The notes under the pieces are model-generated. The model did no database searches, was not told where the DNA came from, and was given only the letters and a program-made list of their open reading frames with translations. Source: Paralithodes platypus (Eukaryota > Arthropoda > Malacostraca > Decapoda > Lithodidae). From it: 64,000 nt of DNA. The translations under genes and the position numbers were made by a program. The DNA is taken from contig CM064505.1 of NCBI GenBank assembly GCA_032716605.1, positions 49,517,865-49,581,864 of the forward strand, in the 5' to 3' direction. This document shows positions 1 to 11,070 of the stretch, piece by piece; the stretch's first letter is position 1; each line of letters starts with the position of its first letter.

Positions 1-602
1 TGGTGGCTATGTTGTAAAATCGGCTCTCTACACCGAGCCGGGGGACGATTCCTGAGACGATGATCCTTGATGACTTCTCCTTAAATGACTTGATCAGCTG
101 CTGGTACTTTAAAAGCAAATCTTCCGACCGGGTTCGCTGTACATCGTTGGATCCAACGTGGATGACGTACATTGTATTAGCAGGGGCCAGCTTTGATACT
201 TCGTCAACTGCTGCAACTACGTCATCCACACCACCACCAGGGATACAAAAACGCTTCCTGGTCTTAGGTGCCCTGGCGCAAAACTCTGTGAGCTGACCAC
301 GTATCATCGAGTCTCCCACGAGCCGGACTTCTTCTATTTCCTCTTCGTCATCTGAGTCTGCGAGTATCTGGAAACGGTTTTGACACTCGGTAATCGGTAT
401 GTGTTTCCTGGTCTTGGGGCAAACGTTGTTCCTCATGACACGGAAGTTGTCTTGAAGGGGAAGAGAGTCACTATCTGTATCTTGAGTATCGGAAACATCA
501 GCTGAAGTGGCTACTGTAGGCGTTGAATTGTTGGCAGTTGACGTTGGGGCGTTGGTGGCTGCTGGAGTTGCGGTGACAATTGAAGTTTGTGGTACTCCAA
601 CG
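1..602 (-). CDS. CR1-like ORF1, SGNH-esterase domain (partial)
   Basis: One open frame runs on the minus strand from about 602 off the left window edge. It starts in a Thr/Ala/Ser-rich linker, passes an acidic stretch (DSDDEEEIEE), and reaches an SGNH-hydrolase block. The block I Ser motif VGDSMIRG lies at about 300-325, a GGGVDDV segment follows, the block III motif HVGSND is at about 155-175, and VSGIVPR at about 40-60. Esterase domains of this type are known in ORF1 of CR1-clade non-LTR retrotransposons, where the protein is thought to act with the RNA or membranes rather than as the polymerase. The frame opens against a plus-strand CR1 ORF2 tail, so the 5' part of the copy is inverted. 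The catalytic His region lies outside the window. A cellular lipase is less likely given the element context. Confidence 0.7.
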
Positions 603-859
603 TTAGAGAGAGGGGAGACATGATAATGATGTACAAAAGTACCCGGGGGCTGGAGAGGCTGTTTAGGGAGGATATATTAATTATGGATACAGGAATAACT
701 AGAGGCCACAGCTACAAAGTAAAAAGACCTACCTGCAAGAACGATATCAGGAAGTTTAGCTTCCCCTATAGATGTATTGACAAATGGAATGGGCTGGAGG
801 AGGAGGTGGTAGGGGCAAGGAACATCCATATTTTCAAGAAAAAATTGGATAAAAAGTAG
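603..859 (+). pseudogene. CR1-like ORF2 C-terminal fragment
   Basis: About 85 residues of the C-terminal end of a CR1-type reverse transcriptase, starting at RGDMIMMYK and ending at a TAG after FKKKLDKK. It contains RKFSFPYR and a W-N-G-LEEEVV segment. The same block ends the copies at 7826-8155 (minus) and 24090-24375 (plus), which identifies it firmly. It has no start of its own and is joined at about 600-606 to the oppositely oriented ORF1 piece. It lacks the polymerase domain and is not functional. Confidence 0.8.
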
Positions 860-935
860 ACTGAGAGACGGGACAACACGAGCTTAGCTCAACTCCTGTA
901 AACTACAATTAGGTAAATACAATTAGGTAAATACT
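860..935 (+). repeat. CR1-like 3' UTR and tandem 3' terminus
   Basis: A short 3' tail that starts with GACGGGACAACACGAGC and ends in two direct copies of an AATTAGGTAAATAC-type 14-mer. Short tandem 3' termini instead of poly(A) are typical of CR1-clade elements. The same tail occurs at about 7750-7825 (minus) and 24466-24533 (plus). Its end at about 935 cuts the RNaseH frame of the neighbouring I-type element, which marks the insertion point. Confidence 0.75.
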
Positions 936-3900
936 ACAGATAACGACCCGTGGAGAGTTCCTCGACAATGAAGAAATGGTGCTTAAAGCACATTGAATAG
1001 CCCATAATTCAGCAGTGAAAACCGTGGAGTGATGGTGTAAGGTACTTTGATACAAGCCATGGTCTGAGACTGCAGCGCAACCCACGGCATCCACAGTTTT
1101 CGAGCCATCGGTGTAAATGAAAACAGACGGGATGTGATCATCAAGATGTTGTAAAGCGAGATGTCGACATTGAGATGGGGCTTGGGCATCAAGTTGATCC
1201 GCTAAGTGAAAGCAAACTGTAGGGTGTTTTAGGGTCCACGGAGTGATGTGACTAGGAGGGGGAGTTATGGGAGGAACGGTGATACTGTAAGTGGAGAGCA
1301 ATTGGCGAGACAATATTGGGAATGGCACTGGAATGGTTGAACGATAGTTATCTGTGGAATGGAATAGTTCTAGTAGAGTTGGGTCATGACGGAGGCGAAC
1401 AGCCGTACGCATGAGGACTAATCGACGGTGGTAGGCTAGAGGTAAGGTCCCAGCCTCACATAGGATATTGGAGACACGAGAGGAACGGAATGACCCCGAG
1501 CTAATGCGGATGCCCAAATGGTGTACGCTGTCGAGGGTTCCTAATGTGGAAGCAGAGGCCGTGCCATAGACAGGGCTACCATAATCTAGGGCTGAGAGGA
1601 TGGTAGCTCTGTAGAACAGTAAAAGCGTAGCGCGATCTGCGCCCCAATGGACTCGTGCGACTGTTTTCAGAACATTCATTCTCTGGAGGCAACGTGCCTT
1701 TAAGCAGGCAATGTGACTCTTCCAATTGAGGTGAGTATCAAAGATTAAACCAAGGAACCTGGTATGTGGAAGGAACTGAATATTAGAATTTCCCATGGTG
1801 AGAGTAATGGACTGTTTACGTAAATGTCGAACATTTCTATAGAATACAACGGCGTTAGTCTTTTCAGCAGAAAATTGAAAACCAGCAGTGGATGCCCAAG
1901 AGTGGATGGATTTTAGAGCAATGTTGAGACGCCGTTGTATGTGAGTCAGACTGGGAGAAGTATAATATATTGCGAAGTCGTCCACATACAAGCTATACGA
2001 TATTTCAGGTGGGAGGCTGCGTATGACACTATTGATCGCCATAATAAATATTAAGCTGCTTGTGGTATTCCATTAATTTGTGATATAATGTCCGATAGGA
2101 GACCATTATTTTTGACCTGGAATGTACGGTTAGAGAGAACATTTTGTAAAAAGCAGGGAAGAGGACCCCGCATGCCAGAATCGTGTAAATTTTTTAAAAT
2201 CCTGTGTCTCCATGTTGTGTCATAAGCCTTAGCAATGTCAAAAAATATTGCCACTGTGGGTTGGTTCTTAGAGAACCCATCACGTATTTGGTGTTCAAGG
2301 CGAATAAGTGAGTGCAGTATAGAACGGCCAGGGCGGGAACCATTCTGATATGGGGATAGGAGGGCATGTGACTCAGCGTAATGTAAAAGTCGAGGATTGA
2401 TAATTTTTTCCATTAATTTGCAGAGGCATGAGGTAAGCACAATCGGTCTGTAATTTGTGGGAAGACTATGATCTTTTCCAGGCTTCGGTACGGGTATAGT
2501 GTAAGCATGCCGCCAAGACGGTGGGAAGTAGTTACTTATCCAAAACTGATTGTACAGTTGTAAAAGATGTTGTAGCGCACGTGGATGGAGGTGACGGATG
2601 AGAGCGTACGAGAATCCATCCGGGCCAGGAGTAGTGTCTGCACACAGGTCGAGCGCGTGTCGCAATTCCGGAATTGAAAAAGGGGTGTTATATTCATGTG
2701 TTTTCCCGCTATGAAAAGATAGCGGGCGAGATTCCTCCATACATTTATAACGAAGAAAGTGACGAGGCAATGACTGGTCTGAGCTGACGTGACAGAAATG
2801 TTTGGCATGTATGGCAGCAATGTTAAAGGGGTCATGGGGAAGCGAGTCCGAGGCAAGGTCTTTGAGTGGAGAGAGTGGAGGCCGTACAGTGCATCCGTTG
2901 ATACTGCGAAACTTTTTCCATAAAGTAGAGAGAGGGGTGCGGGAATTGAAGGACGAGATATATGATCGCCATGAAAGTATCTTGTTGTCAAGGATACTGC
3001 GTTTGACAACTGCACAGATCTTGTTATAGAACGTTTTAAGGGCAATTTTTTCAATAGTGATGGTTATAAGGTCAAAGTAACGATTAGTGGAAAAAAGTCG
3101 GGGGGAAACAGTCTTTAAACGCCGCTGCCTAACACTCAGACGCTTAAGAAGGCGTTCCACACGATGTTTGTTTTCTATCATTTGGGCTAGAGTGGGCGTC
3201 CACCAAGGGACCTGGCGAGGGTGCGTCAGCGAGGAGGTAAGCGGGATATGAGTGCGAGCAATGGAGTTCAGGAAGGACGAAAAATAATCAAAATTGTGTG
3301 CAGGGGAAGAGGTAGGGGAGAAGTCCGAAACGTCTGCAGAGGAGTGCGTATAAGACGTCCAATCGGCTTTAGAGAGATTATAACTCGATATTTGAGGGGA
3401 GGATGCAGGGCACAAATACTTAAGGAGTATAGGGTAGTGGTCGCTGGAGAAGCGATACTGTAAAACTGACCAGTCAAATAGGGGAGCTGCGTCATCCGAG
3501 GCAAAGGAAAGATCAACAGCGGAAAATGTACAGTGGGTAGCAGATCTGTAGGTGGGGGTGTCAAAGTTGAGACAACAAAGAGTAGAATGAAGGAGATAGT
3601 TTTCAATTCTATCGCCTGGGATGTCTGTGTTTGGGTTGCCCCAAAGGGGAGAGTGTGCGTTAAAGTCGCCCAGAATAAGGTACGGTGGGGTCAGTTGTTG
3701 TACTATTTGATGAAGGTCTGAAGTATTGTAATGACAGGAGGGTTGATTGTAGGAGGAGCAAACAGTCAAGGAAGGAAGGTTTGGTAATGAAATGGAGACG
3801 GCAGCTGTTTGAAAAGGGTTGGGGTCAAGGGTGACAGGAACAAATACGCACTTATAGTGCACAAGGATGGCCGTTCGGAGATGTGAAGGGGTTATAGGGG

Positions 3901-4063
3901 AGCTAGCAGCAACAGTATAATGCCTGGGGGGGACAACAAAATTGCCTACATGTTGGAGGCAAATGCATAATGGTGAATATAATTTAAGTAATCGTTGTAA
4001 TTCTCCCATACGGAGGCGAGTTTGGTACCCGTTTATATTCCATTGCAAAATGTTATATGCCAT
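936..4063 (-). pseudogene. I-type ORF2: endonuclease, reverse transcriptase, RNaseH
   Basis: The natural start is the ATG at 4063, giving MAYNILQWNING, the first strand of an APE endonuclease. The endonuclease continues through LILGDFNAHSPLWG and SSDHYPILL. RT motifs follow: TTPGPDGFSYALI, NYRPIVLTSCLCKL, FFDIAKAYDTTW and GIPQ. After GIPQ (about 2060) the frame breaks and resumes in another frame with the catalytic box YVDDFAIYY, then the thumb. An RNaseH start, FIYTDGSKT ... AVGCAAVSDH ... FTAELWAIQCAL, follows. RNaseH stops at about 936 before its later acidic residues, where the CR1 copy is inserted. The short indel between GIPQ and the MAINSV segment inactivates the polymerase. ORF2 starts inside the end of ORF1 (ATGGCATATAA). 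Confidence 0.85.
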
Positions 4064-6923
4064 CAAGAATAGGATTGTCAGAGTCATCGACAATAGTGGT
4101 CTCTTGAAGAGAGTCTGGTAAAGGGTGTGAGTGTGGAGAGGGTTGTGTGGATGGAGGTGAAGGGGTAGATGTAAGGTCTGTAAATTTTTCAGAAATAGCT
4201 GTGAATTGTGTGACTAGTTTAGGAACAAGGGTGGGGCAGTGGAGGAGTTTTTGGCGCAGAGTGTTCATAAATAGATAAGCGGAGGTAACATCTTCATCAG
4301 GGTTAGGGGGAAGTGTACGTGTGGTGACAAATTCCTGCGTCCGAGCAAGGAGGCAGGGATCCGTGGCACAGATATGGGGTGTGATTTAATTACGGAAACA
4401 AATTGGACATCCACATTTGTCAGGTGGGATATTGGTGTGACATATCAATACAGGAGATTGTGAGGGGCTCGGGGTATGATGAGTCTTTATCGAAGGTTCG
4501 TCAGATGATGGTGTCGTAGGGTTAGCAGGAGTTTGTGGGGGAATGTCCCTAGGTTTGGGAGCATCGGGATCTGGGCAGTGGGGAGCGGCTAATGGAACAT
4601 GTCGCTCAAGGTTACAGGGAGGATCAGGCGTGGTGAGGGTGGTACGCACATTGACAGGATGTTGGTGAACATCAAATCGGGATTGTGATAGCTCTATATT
4701 AGTCAAGTCAGAATCCAACAGGTTATTGTCCTTCAGGAATCTCTGCATCAAGTCCTTGGGCGTAGGATCAGATTCACAAATATGGGTGACACAATAACAA
4801 GGAGTCGGGTGAATTTGAGCATCTTCCGCTGGAGCTAGCTTGGAAAGAAATTTGTGAAGATGTTCGGTGAGTACTGTACGGGTAGAAGTCTTGTGCTGAA
4901 GTAGAAAGAATCGGCCGCAGTTATGGCAGCCACAGTCCGGATCGTGGGTAGGCATAACCCACTTCTGTGTGGTGGAACCGAGTTTCGAGGTCCGGAATAA
5001 TGACCGGATAGGACTTGCAACCTTACGCTTTTTCCGAGGCTGCGACTGGGTGGAGTGAGATTGGGGAGAAGTCTCTATATCTGGTACTGTGTTACATTCC
5101 ATGAGGTTCTCTTCGGCAGTCATGTTCCAAAACTCAGTATCATCGGTCAAGTTAGTAAATCCCTCGAGCCTGTTAGAGGTGGATAGGTCCGGGGAGTTAA
5201 GGTGAACTAAACGGAAGGTATCATTGGTGGGGTAATGTTGTGGGCTAATAGGTGGTGCCGGAGGCTGCTCTGGACGCTGGTGGTCAGAGGAGTCAGCGGG
5301 TGTAGTTGATTCATACCGTCAATATGGAGGAGATTTACCTTCCTGCCTTAATTGTGCTGCAGCAGACCGGAAGGGGAGTCCTTTAGTGGCCTGTAAATGT
5401 AATACGTCACGATGAAACGCAAAGTGCGGGCATGTTCTGTCATTGGCTTTGTGGGACCCGTCACAATTTGCACAACGGGGCGAGCTGGCTTGACAATTGT
5501 TGAGAGCATGTTGTTCTGAGCCGCAATTTAAGCAACGAGCATTGAGAGCCCGACACCGTGGGGTTGAATGCCCAAGCTTCCAGCAATTTGTGCATTGTCT
5601 CGGCTTGTTAACATACCTTCGTACCTGCAGTTGGCGACCTGCAAGACGGACATGCATAGGGAGGTCATGGCGCTTAAAACAGATTTTGACAATGCGTAGT
5701 GGGGGCCGATTTCCACGCTGAGGAGCAGTATAAGTGTCAACTTTAACAACAGTGGGGTCAGTTTTTTGCAATAATTTTAAGATACGATTGGTTGAGTCAG
5801 TAAAGCTCTGATCTGCAAATTCGAAGTCGGAAGGGAGCACAACCGTGCCAGTACACTGATTCAGGTATTCATCTGGTTTACCTGTGTATCTGTCGTTGGG
5901 GGTGTCGAGGTAGGCTTGTAAGGCTTCTGATTGCTCCTGTGTTTTCACCTCAATCATGCGCTTGGCCGATCCAACAGCATGCATGGTGAAGTCACCAATA
6001 TCTTGTGCGAGAGTATCGTATAGACTGAAATCATCCATAGGTTCACCAGAGACCGTGAAAAACCGTGACCAATCAGGGGGACTGAACATAGCGTTATAAG
6101 TGTCCTTCGAAGCAGGGGTATACGTGTTACGTTTACGCCTTTGTCGGTTATGCGAAGGTACGAACGGTTGAAGCGTGTGAATGGCAGAGGAAATACCGGC
6201 AAGGTCTTTTCCTGTACCTGCATCAATGGCCCGTTGAGATCGTGGAGGTACAGAAGCAGGTTTAATTGAGGTAGTAGATCCTGCATCTGGAGGGAAGATG
6301 GTAACAGATGGAGTCACAGACGGGTCAGGGATGCAAGAAGCATCCGTAGGGGTGTCAGCTGAGGGCATGCGAGGTTCTTCATTAAGGTTGTCAACGGAAT
6401 GAAGAGGTAGGCTAAGGCTAGAATCATAATCTGGTAATTTAGAAGTTAAAGTCGAGACTGTGGGGTTGTCATCACTATTATTGATCACAGAGGCAGGACT
6501 GTGCATAGGAATTGATGCCGGGGAGATCACCTGATGGATCTCACTACCCGACGATGGAGAATTCGTCACAGTATCCTTAGGAGGTTTGCCAAGGTCTGTG
6601 GGTGCCATGCCTGAGTGGGGAACTCCGGCACTGTTGGCAGCAGGGGAAGGGTCCTTGAGGCAGTCCAATTTCTCGCAGGGGTCGGCGTCGGAGGGGGCAA
6701 TTTTAGATTCCATAGGACGAATATTTCTAAATTCATCTGAGTCAGATTCCAAACCCACCCAAAGCCACATTAGAGGACGGGACGACCGCCCTAGGAATTC
6801 TTGCAGATATACACCCCGACTAATGCACCTTAAGGGCCGTCGATCCGTCGATCGCCGACCCAGCACAAGGGTTAGGGTTTGGCATAAAAGTTTCCCCTCG
6901 CTCGAACACGTCGGGTACCACAA
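4053..6923 (-). pseudogene. I-type ORF1, Gag-like with CCHC knuckles and Cys modules
   Basis: A single minus-strand frame of about 957 codons is interrupted only by in-frame TGA (5319-5321) and TAA (4386-4388). The first segment is Ser/Thr/Pro-rich and ends in three zinc knuckles in series: CTNCWKLGHSTPRC, CLNCGSEQHALNNC and CANCDGSHKANDRTC. This is an RNA-binding Gag plan seen in I and Jockey elements. Beyond the first stop the frame continues with two related cysteine modules, DCGCHNC ... HICESDP and KCGCPIC ... HICATDP. I do not recognise these modules. The frame ends in TAA at 4053-4055, which overlaps the ORF2 ATG. The most N-terminal Met is uncertain: MWLWVGLESDSDEF, about 50 residues in, is also possible. 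The stops may be simple decay or tolerated readthrough points. Confidence 0.7.
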
Positions 6924-7070
6924 TCCGACGGGTGTAGGGATCGCCGACCCACAACACCCTCCAACGAAACCAAAGAGTGAGTACGGTCGTTTACCTCATG
7001 ACAGTCACGGTGCTCCCAAAGGAGGGGGCAGCGGGAAGAAGGGAAAAACGGAAAACAGAAAGGATGAGAA

Positions 7071-7745
7071 ATGATAGGGCCCACTACAATTAGTTGGGGG
7101 CGGCAGGAAGGGTGGGCATGTGGGCATGCGGGCATGCACTCCCCTCCTGCCGCCTCCGTCAGCCCCCGCACGTGTTCAAAAGTGAAACCAACGAAGCAGG
7201 CAGAGCGGGGGAGAGAAGTGCAGGAAAACTACCTAGTCTCTCTCTCTCCATTATGAGATAGATCGATGTCACTCATGCATGTACCCATTCCTAAGTTAAA
7301 GAAAAAGTTTTATCCACAGTACTCTACTTAGTGACCGCGTGCCCAGTGGTAAACTTTTGAGCCACCCTGTCCTTTCGTCCTCTCCCCGTAGGTCTACCAA
7401 CCCACACTCCCAAGGCCACACTCCCAACAAAGGCACACACACACACAACTAATTACTACGATTAACTGCTGAGAGAGAGAGAGCGAGAGAGAGAGCGAGA
7501 GCGAGATAGAGAGAGAGAGAGATTAACACGGGGTATCTTAAATCGTGTACTGATATAATCAATTGGTTTGTGTGCTCAAAGTTACGTAATGCATAATTGG
7601 ATAACCCCTCCAGTAACACGCATTTCCTAATTATCGGTCACTGTTTATCAAGATGTTAAGCTCTTGCAAACTATATCTACATTTATGTGTTCCCAGTTAT
7701 CACCAGCATATGACATTTAGATTCAAAAGGATCTCTCTTAACAAG
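7071..7745. repeat. Non-coding stretch with CA and GA microsatellites
   Basis: No supported gene. It holds GC-rich sequence to about 7200, probably the 5' UTR of the I-type element, then an (AC)n run at about 7436-7447. A GA-rich microsatellite with GC interruptions lies at about 7471-7522. AT-rich unique-looking sequence follows up to the CR1 tail at 7746. Confidence 0.6.
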
Positions 7746-9525
7746 AGTATTTACCTACCTAATTGTATTTACCTAATTGTAGTTTACAGGAGTTGAGCTA
7801 AGCTTGTGTTGTCCCGTCTCTCAGTCTACTTTTTATCCAATTTTTTCTTGAAAATATGGATGTTCCTTGCCCCTACCACCTCCTCCTCCAGCCCATTCCA
7901 TTTGTCAATACATCTATAGGGGAAGCTAAACTTCCTGATATCGTTCTTGCAGGTAGGTCTTTTTACTTTGTAGCTGTGGCCTCTAGTTATTCCTGTATCC
8001 ATAATTAATATATCCTCCCTATCCAGCCTCTCCAGCCCCCGGGTGCATTTGTACATCATTATCATGTCTCCCCTCTCTCTCCTCTCTTTTAGACTCGGTA
8101 AATTTAATTTGTCTAGCCTCCCTTCATATGGCAGTTCTCTGAGACTTGGAACCAATCTAGTAACTGCTCTCTAGATTCTTTCTAACTTGTGAATATGCTT
8201 CTTTAGATGCGGGGACCACACCACTGCTGCATACTCCAATCTTGGTCTAATCATGCTCTTCATAATTTTCGCTACCATGGTCATACCAAGTAGTTCAGAG
8301 CAACTTTCATATTCCCGGCCATTGCATACATTCCGCTAAAGAGCTTGTTAATATGTTTCTCTGGCGACAAATTATCTTGTATAATCAACCCTAAATCCTT
8401 TTCTTTTTCGGCCTTCCTAATTATATTATCTCCCATCCTGTACTCCCAATTTGGTCTATTCACACTTCTTCCCATATTTAACACATGGCATTTACTTATA
8501 TTAAATTTAATTTTCCACTTGGTGCTCCATTCGTATATTTTATCTAAATCCCCTTGCAACTCCTCACAACTACTTTTATTTGTTATTTATCTCATAATTT
8601 TTACGTCATCTGCAAACATTGACATGTAGGAGTTTATGCCTATCGGCAGGTCATTCACGTCCATAAGGAACATGAGAGGTGCCAACACAGATCCCTGCGG
8701 CACACCACTCTCAACTTTCCGCCACGATGAGTAAGTTCCTCTAATGTTGGTCCTCATTTCCCTATCTGTTAAATAGCTCTCCATCCATTTCAGCAAACTC
8801 CCCCTGACACATTCTAGCGTCTCAAGCTTAGATAACAATCTCTATGTGGTACCTTATCGAATGCTTTGGAAAGGTCTAAGTAGACGCAGTCCACCCATCC
8901 GCCTCTTTCTTGGAGTACATCTATCACCCTACTGTAATAACATAGCAAACTGGTAACACAAGATGTCCCTTCTCTGAATCCAAATTGCTTTGGGGTTTTT
9001 ATCTTCTTTCTCTCCAACATTTTCATCCATCTCTTCCTAATTAGCTTTTCACAAATCTTGCATACAATACTAGTAAGTGAAACTGGTCTATAGTTTAGAG
9101 GGTCCTCAGGGTTTCCATTCTTGTATATTGGAATGATATTAGCTCTTTTCCATTCAACAGGAACCTGTCCTTTATCTAAGAAAGCTTGAATTATGCCCCT
9201 CACTGGTTCCACTAATTGCTCTGCACACTCCTTTAAAACCCAGGCAGACACTTCATCCGGTCCCATAGCTTTCCTTACTTCAAGTCCTCTCATCGCAGAT
9301 AACAGCTCATCTCTAGTTATTTCAATCTTACTAAGACCACTCTCCAGTACTCCCGCCTGTGGTTCGTCAAAACCTTCCTCTCTAGTAAAAAGTGACCCCA
9401 ATTTGTTATTCATTACCTCGCACATGTCCGATACATTTTCATACGTCCTAGCATCAACTCTTAATTTAGTAATTTGTTTCTTTACCTTCAACTTACTGTT
9501 TATATATTTATAAAATAATCTAGGA
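7746..9525 (-). pseudogene. CR1-like copy, 5'-truncated ORF2 (RT to end)
   Basis: A minus-strand CR1-like reverse transcriptase without endonuclease. Order from 9491: a pre-RT segment (VRKAMGPDEVSAWVLKECAE), NYRPVSLTSIVCKICEKLI, QFGFREGTSCV, VYLDLSKAFDKVPHR, then a frameshift near 8840. It resumes with GVPQGSVLAPLMF and the catalytic FADDVKI. An in-frame stop lies near 8587, a frameshift near 8280, and a TAG in the thumb near 8172. The shared C-terminal block ends at 7826. The tail at 7746-7825 carries the same tandem 14-mer terminus as the copies at 935 and 24533. 5' truncation at about 9525 is usual for non-LTR insertions. The copy is dead. Confidence 0.85.
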
Positions 9526-10515
9526 TTGTAATAACAATATTATAATATTATAACAATATTATAACAATATAACAATATTGAGTATTATAATACCTGTACT
9601 CAATAACCCTCTTCAAGACGATAATCAATTATTTATTGTTCCAGTTGCTTTACTGTATTGTATTAAGCTTAGGAAGGGCCTCTAATAGTCAAAAGTTAAC
9701 GGAATATGTTAAGGATTCTTATTTATTAATAATATGCAAAGTATGAATCAAATGTCTATTTTTACCGTGTGTTAGGAAATTCTACGTAGTAAAAGTATTC
9801 TATTGACCTCAAAGTGTATTTTGTTCCTTCTTATCTGAAGTTATGCTGCTCTATACTATGTTATGATCCTATCCTTTTTTCTTCACTATAAACCGATCAA
9901 ATTGTTGCCTTGTATTCTGATTCAATTAATGCTGTTGTTTATGAGTTTGATTGAAACTTGTCTTATCACCAAATGAGTACCGGAGTGCAATAAACTCCCT
10001 GGTTTGTAAGAATAATATATACACTGTAAATCCATGCAATTCTATATAGCATATTAATTTTATTACAGTATATTGTGTAATGCAATGGTGCCAATTACCT
10101 ACAAGTAGCAAGCAACCAGTCAATCAATGTGCTAGTTTACCCCTTGCACCCCTCCGCACCACCACCACTACCTACACAACCATGGGTGTGTGGAAGGATG
10201 AGAGGAGCTCATTTCGGGTTTGTTAAAGATATTGCAATTTATGGGCCTTTACAAAAGACGGTAACAAGTACGGAACATCATAGCGAATTAGTTAGCGTGA
10301 CTATCCATTAGATATTTCTTACAATCTTCTGTTAATTGCTAGGATTGCTCAATTGCTATTGGCGTCATTTTATTGCATAGGTTAAGAAGGACCTCTCATC
10401 TACAGAGGAAAAATCCATACTTTACCAGGGAGCTTTTGTTATAGGTTATTTGTAATATTGAGAAAAGTAAAGCTTAAGACGATAATTAAGATACGGTATA
10501 AATTCAAAATATGAT
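9526..10515. other. AT-rich intergenic stretch
   Basis: At about 9525-9590 there is a run of AACAATATTATAAT-like short tandem units, just upstream of the truncated 5' end of the CR1 copy. The rest is AT-rich sequence in which I see no coding, RNA or repeat signature. Confidence 0.5.
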
Positions 10516-11070
10516 ACAGGCATCAGGCATGGGGTAATCGTAATCGATTACAATCGATTACAGTTTTCTAAGTAATCGTAATCGATTACTTACTTATAAT
10601 TGGGGATGTAATCATAATCGTAATCAATTATTCTCAAAAAGTAATCATAATCATGATTACTCTTACAATTACACCAGTAGCCTACACAGTACTGGTACTT
10701 AGTATGTATTAAGAAGGGTAGAGATGATTTTTTTCTATGTGAGTGAGGGAAACAAAAGGCAGAACTGCCTGTAGCGAGTGCCTCCCCCAGAGTTGAAAAA
10801 GTGATAGGGCCAAAATCAAGGGACGTTCGAACCAAAATGCCTGGACACAGAGTTTGAAGCAATTTAAGTTATATATAGGAAGAGGGAAAGATTGATTCTG
10901 GGAGAAAGTTCCAGAGCTCATCTGTTGAATAGAAGAAAGACTGAGAATAACATTTCACTCTTGGTTTGGAGAGTAGGGGTGGGATTATGTTGCAAGACTG
11001 GTGCTACGTGCTCTACGAAGAAGGGGTGGTATACACTGAGAGAGCTCTGAGGAATAATAGATTGGCTGGT

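Larger units (their letters stand above)
936..7070 (-). mobile_element. I-superfamily non-LTR retrotransposon (3' truncated, decayed)
   Basis: This minus-strand element has a Gag-like ORF1 with three CCHC knuckles and an ORF2 with endonuclease, reverse transcriptase and RNaseH. A downstream RNaseH in ORF2 points to the I superfamily (I, LOA, Nimb and relatives), but I cannot assign the clade from motifs alone. The 3' end is lost at about 936, where the RNaseH frame runs into the CR1 tail. The 5' boundary is uncertain: coding begins by 6923, and upstream sequence to about 7250 may be 5' UTR. Confidence 0.75.
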
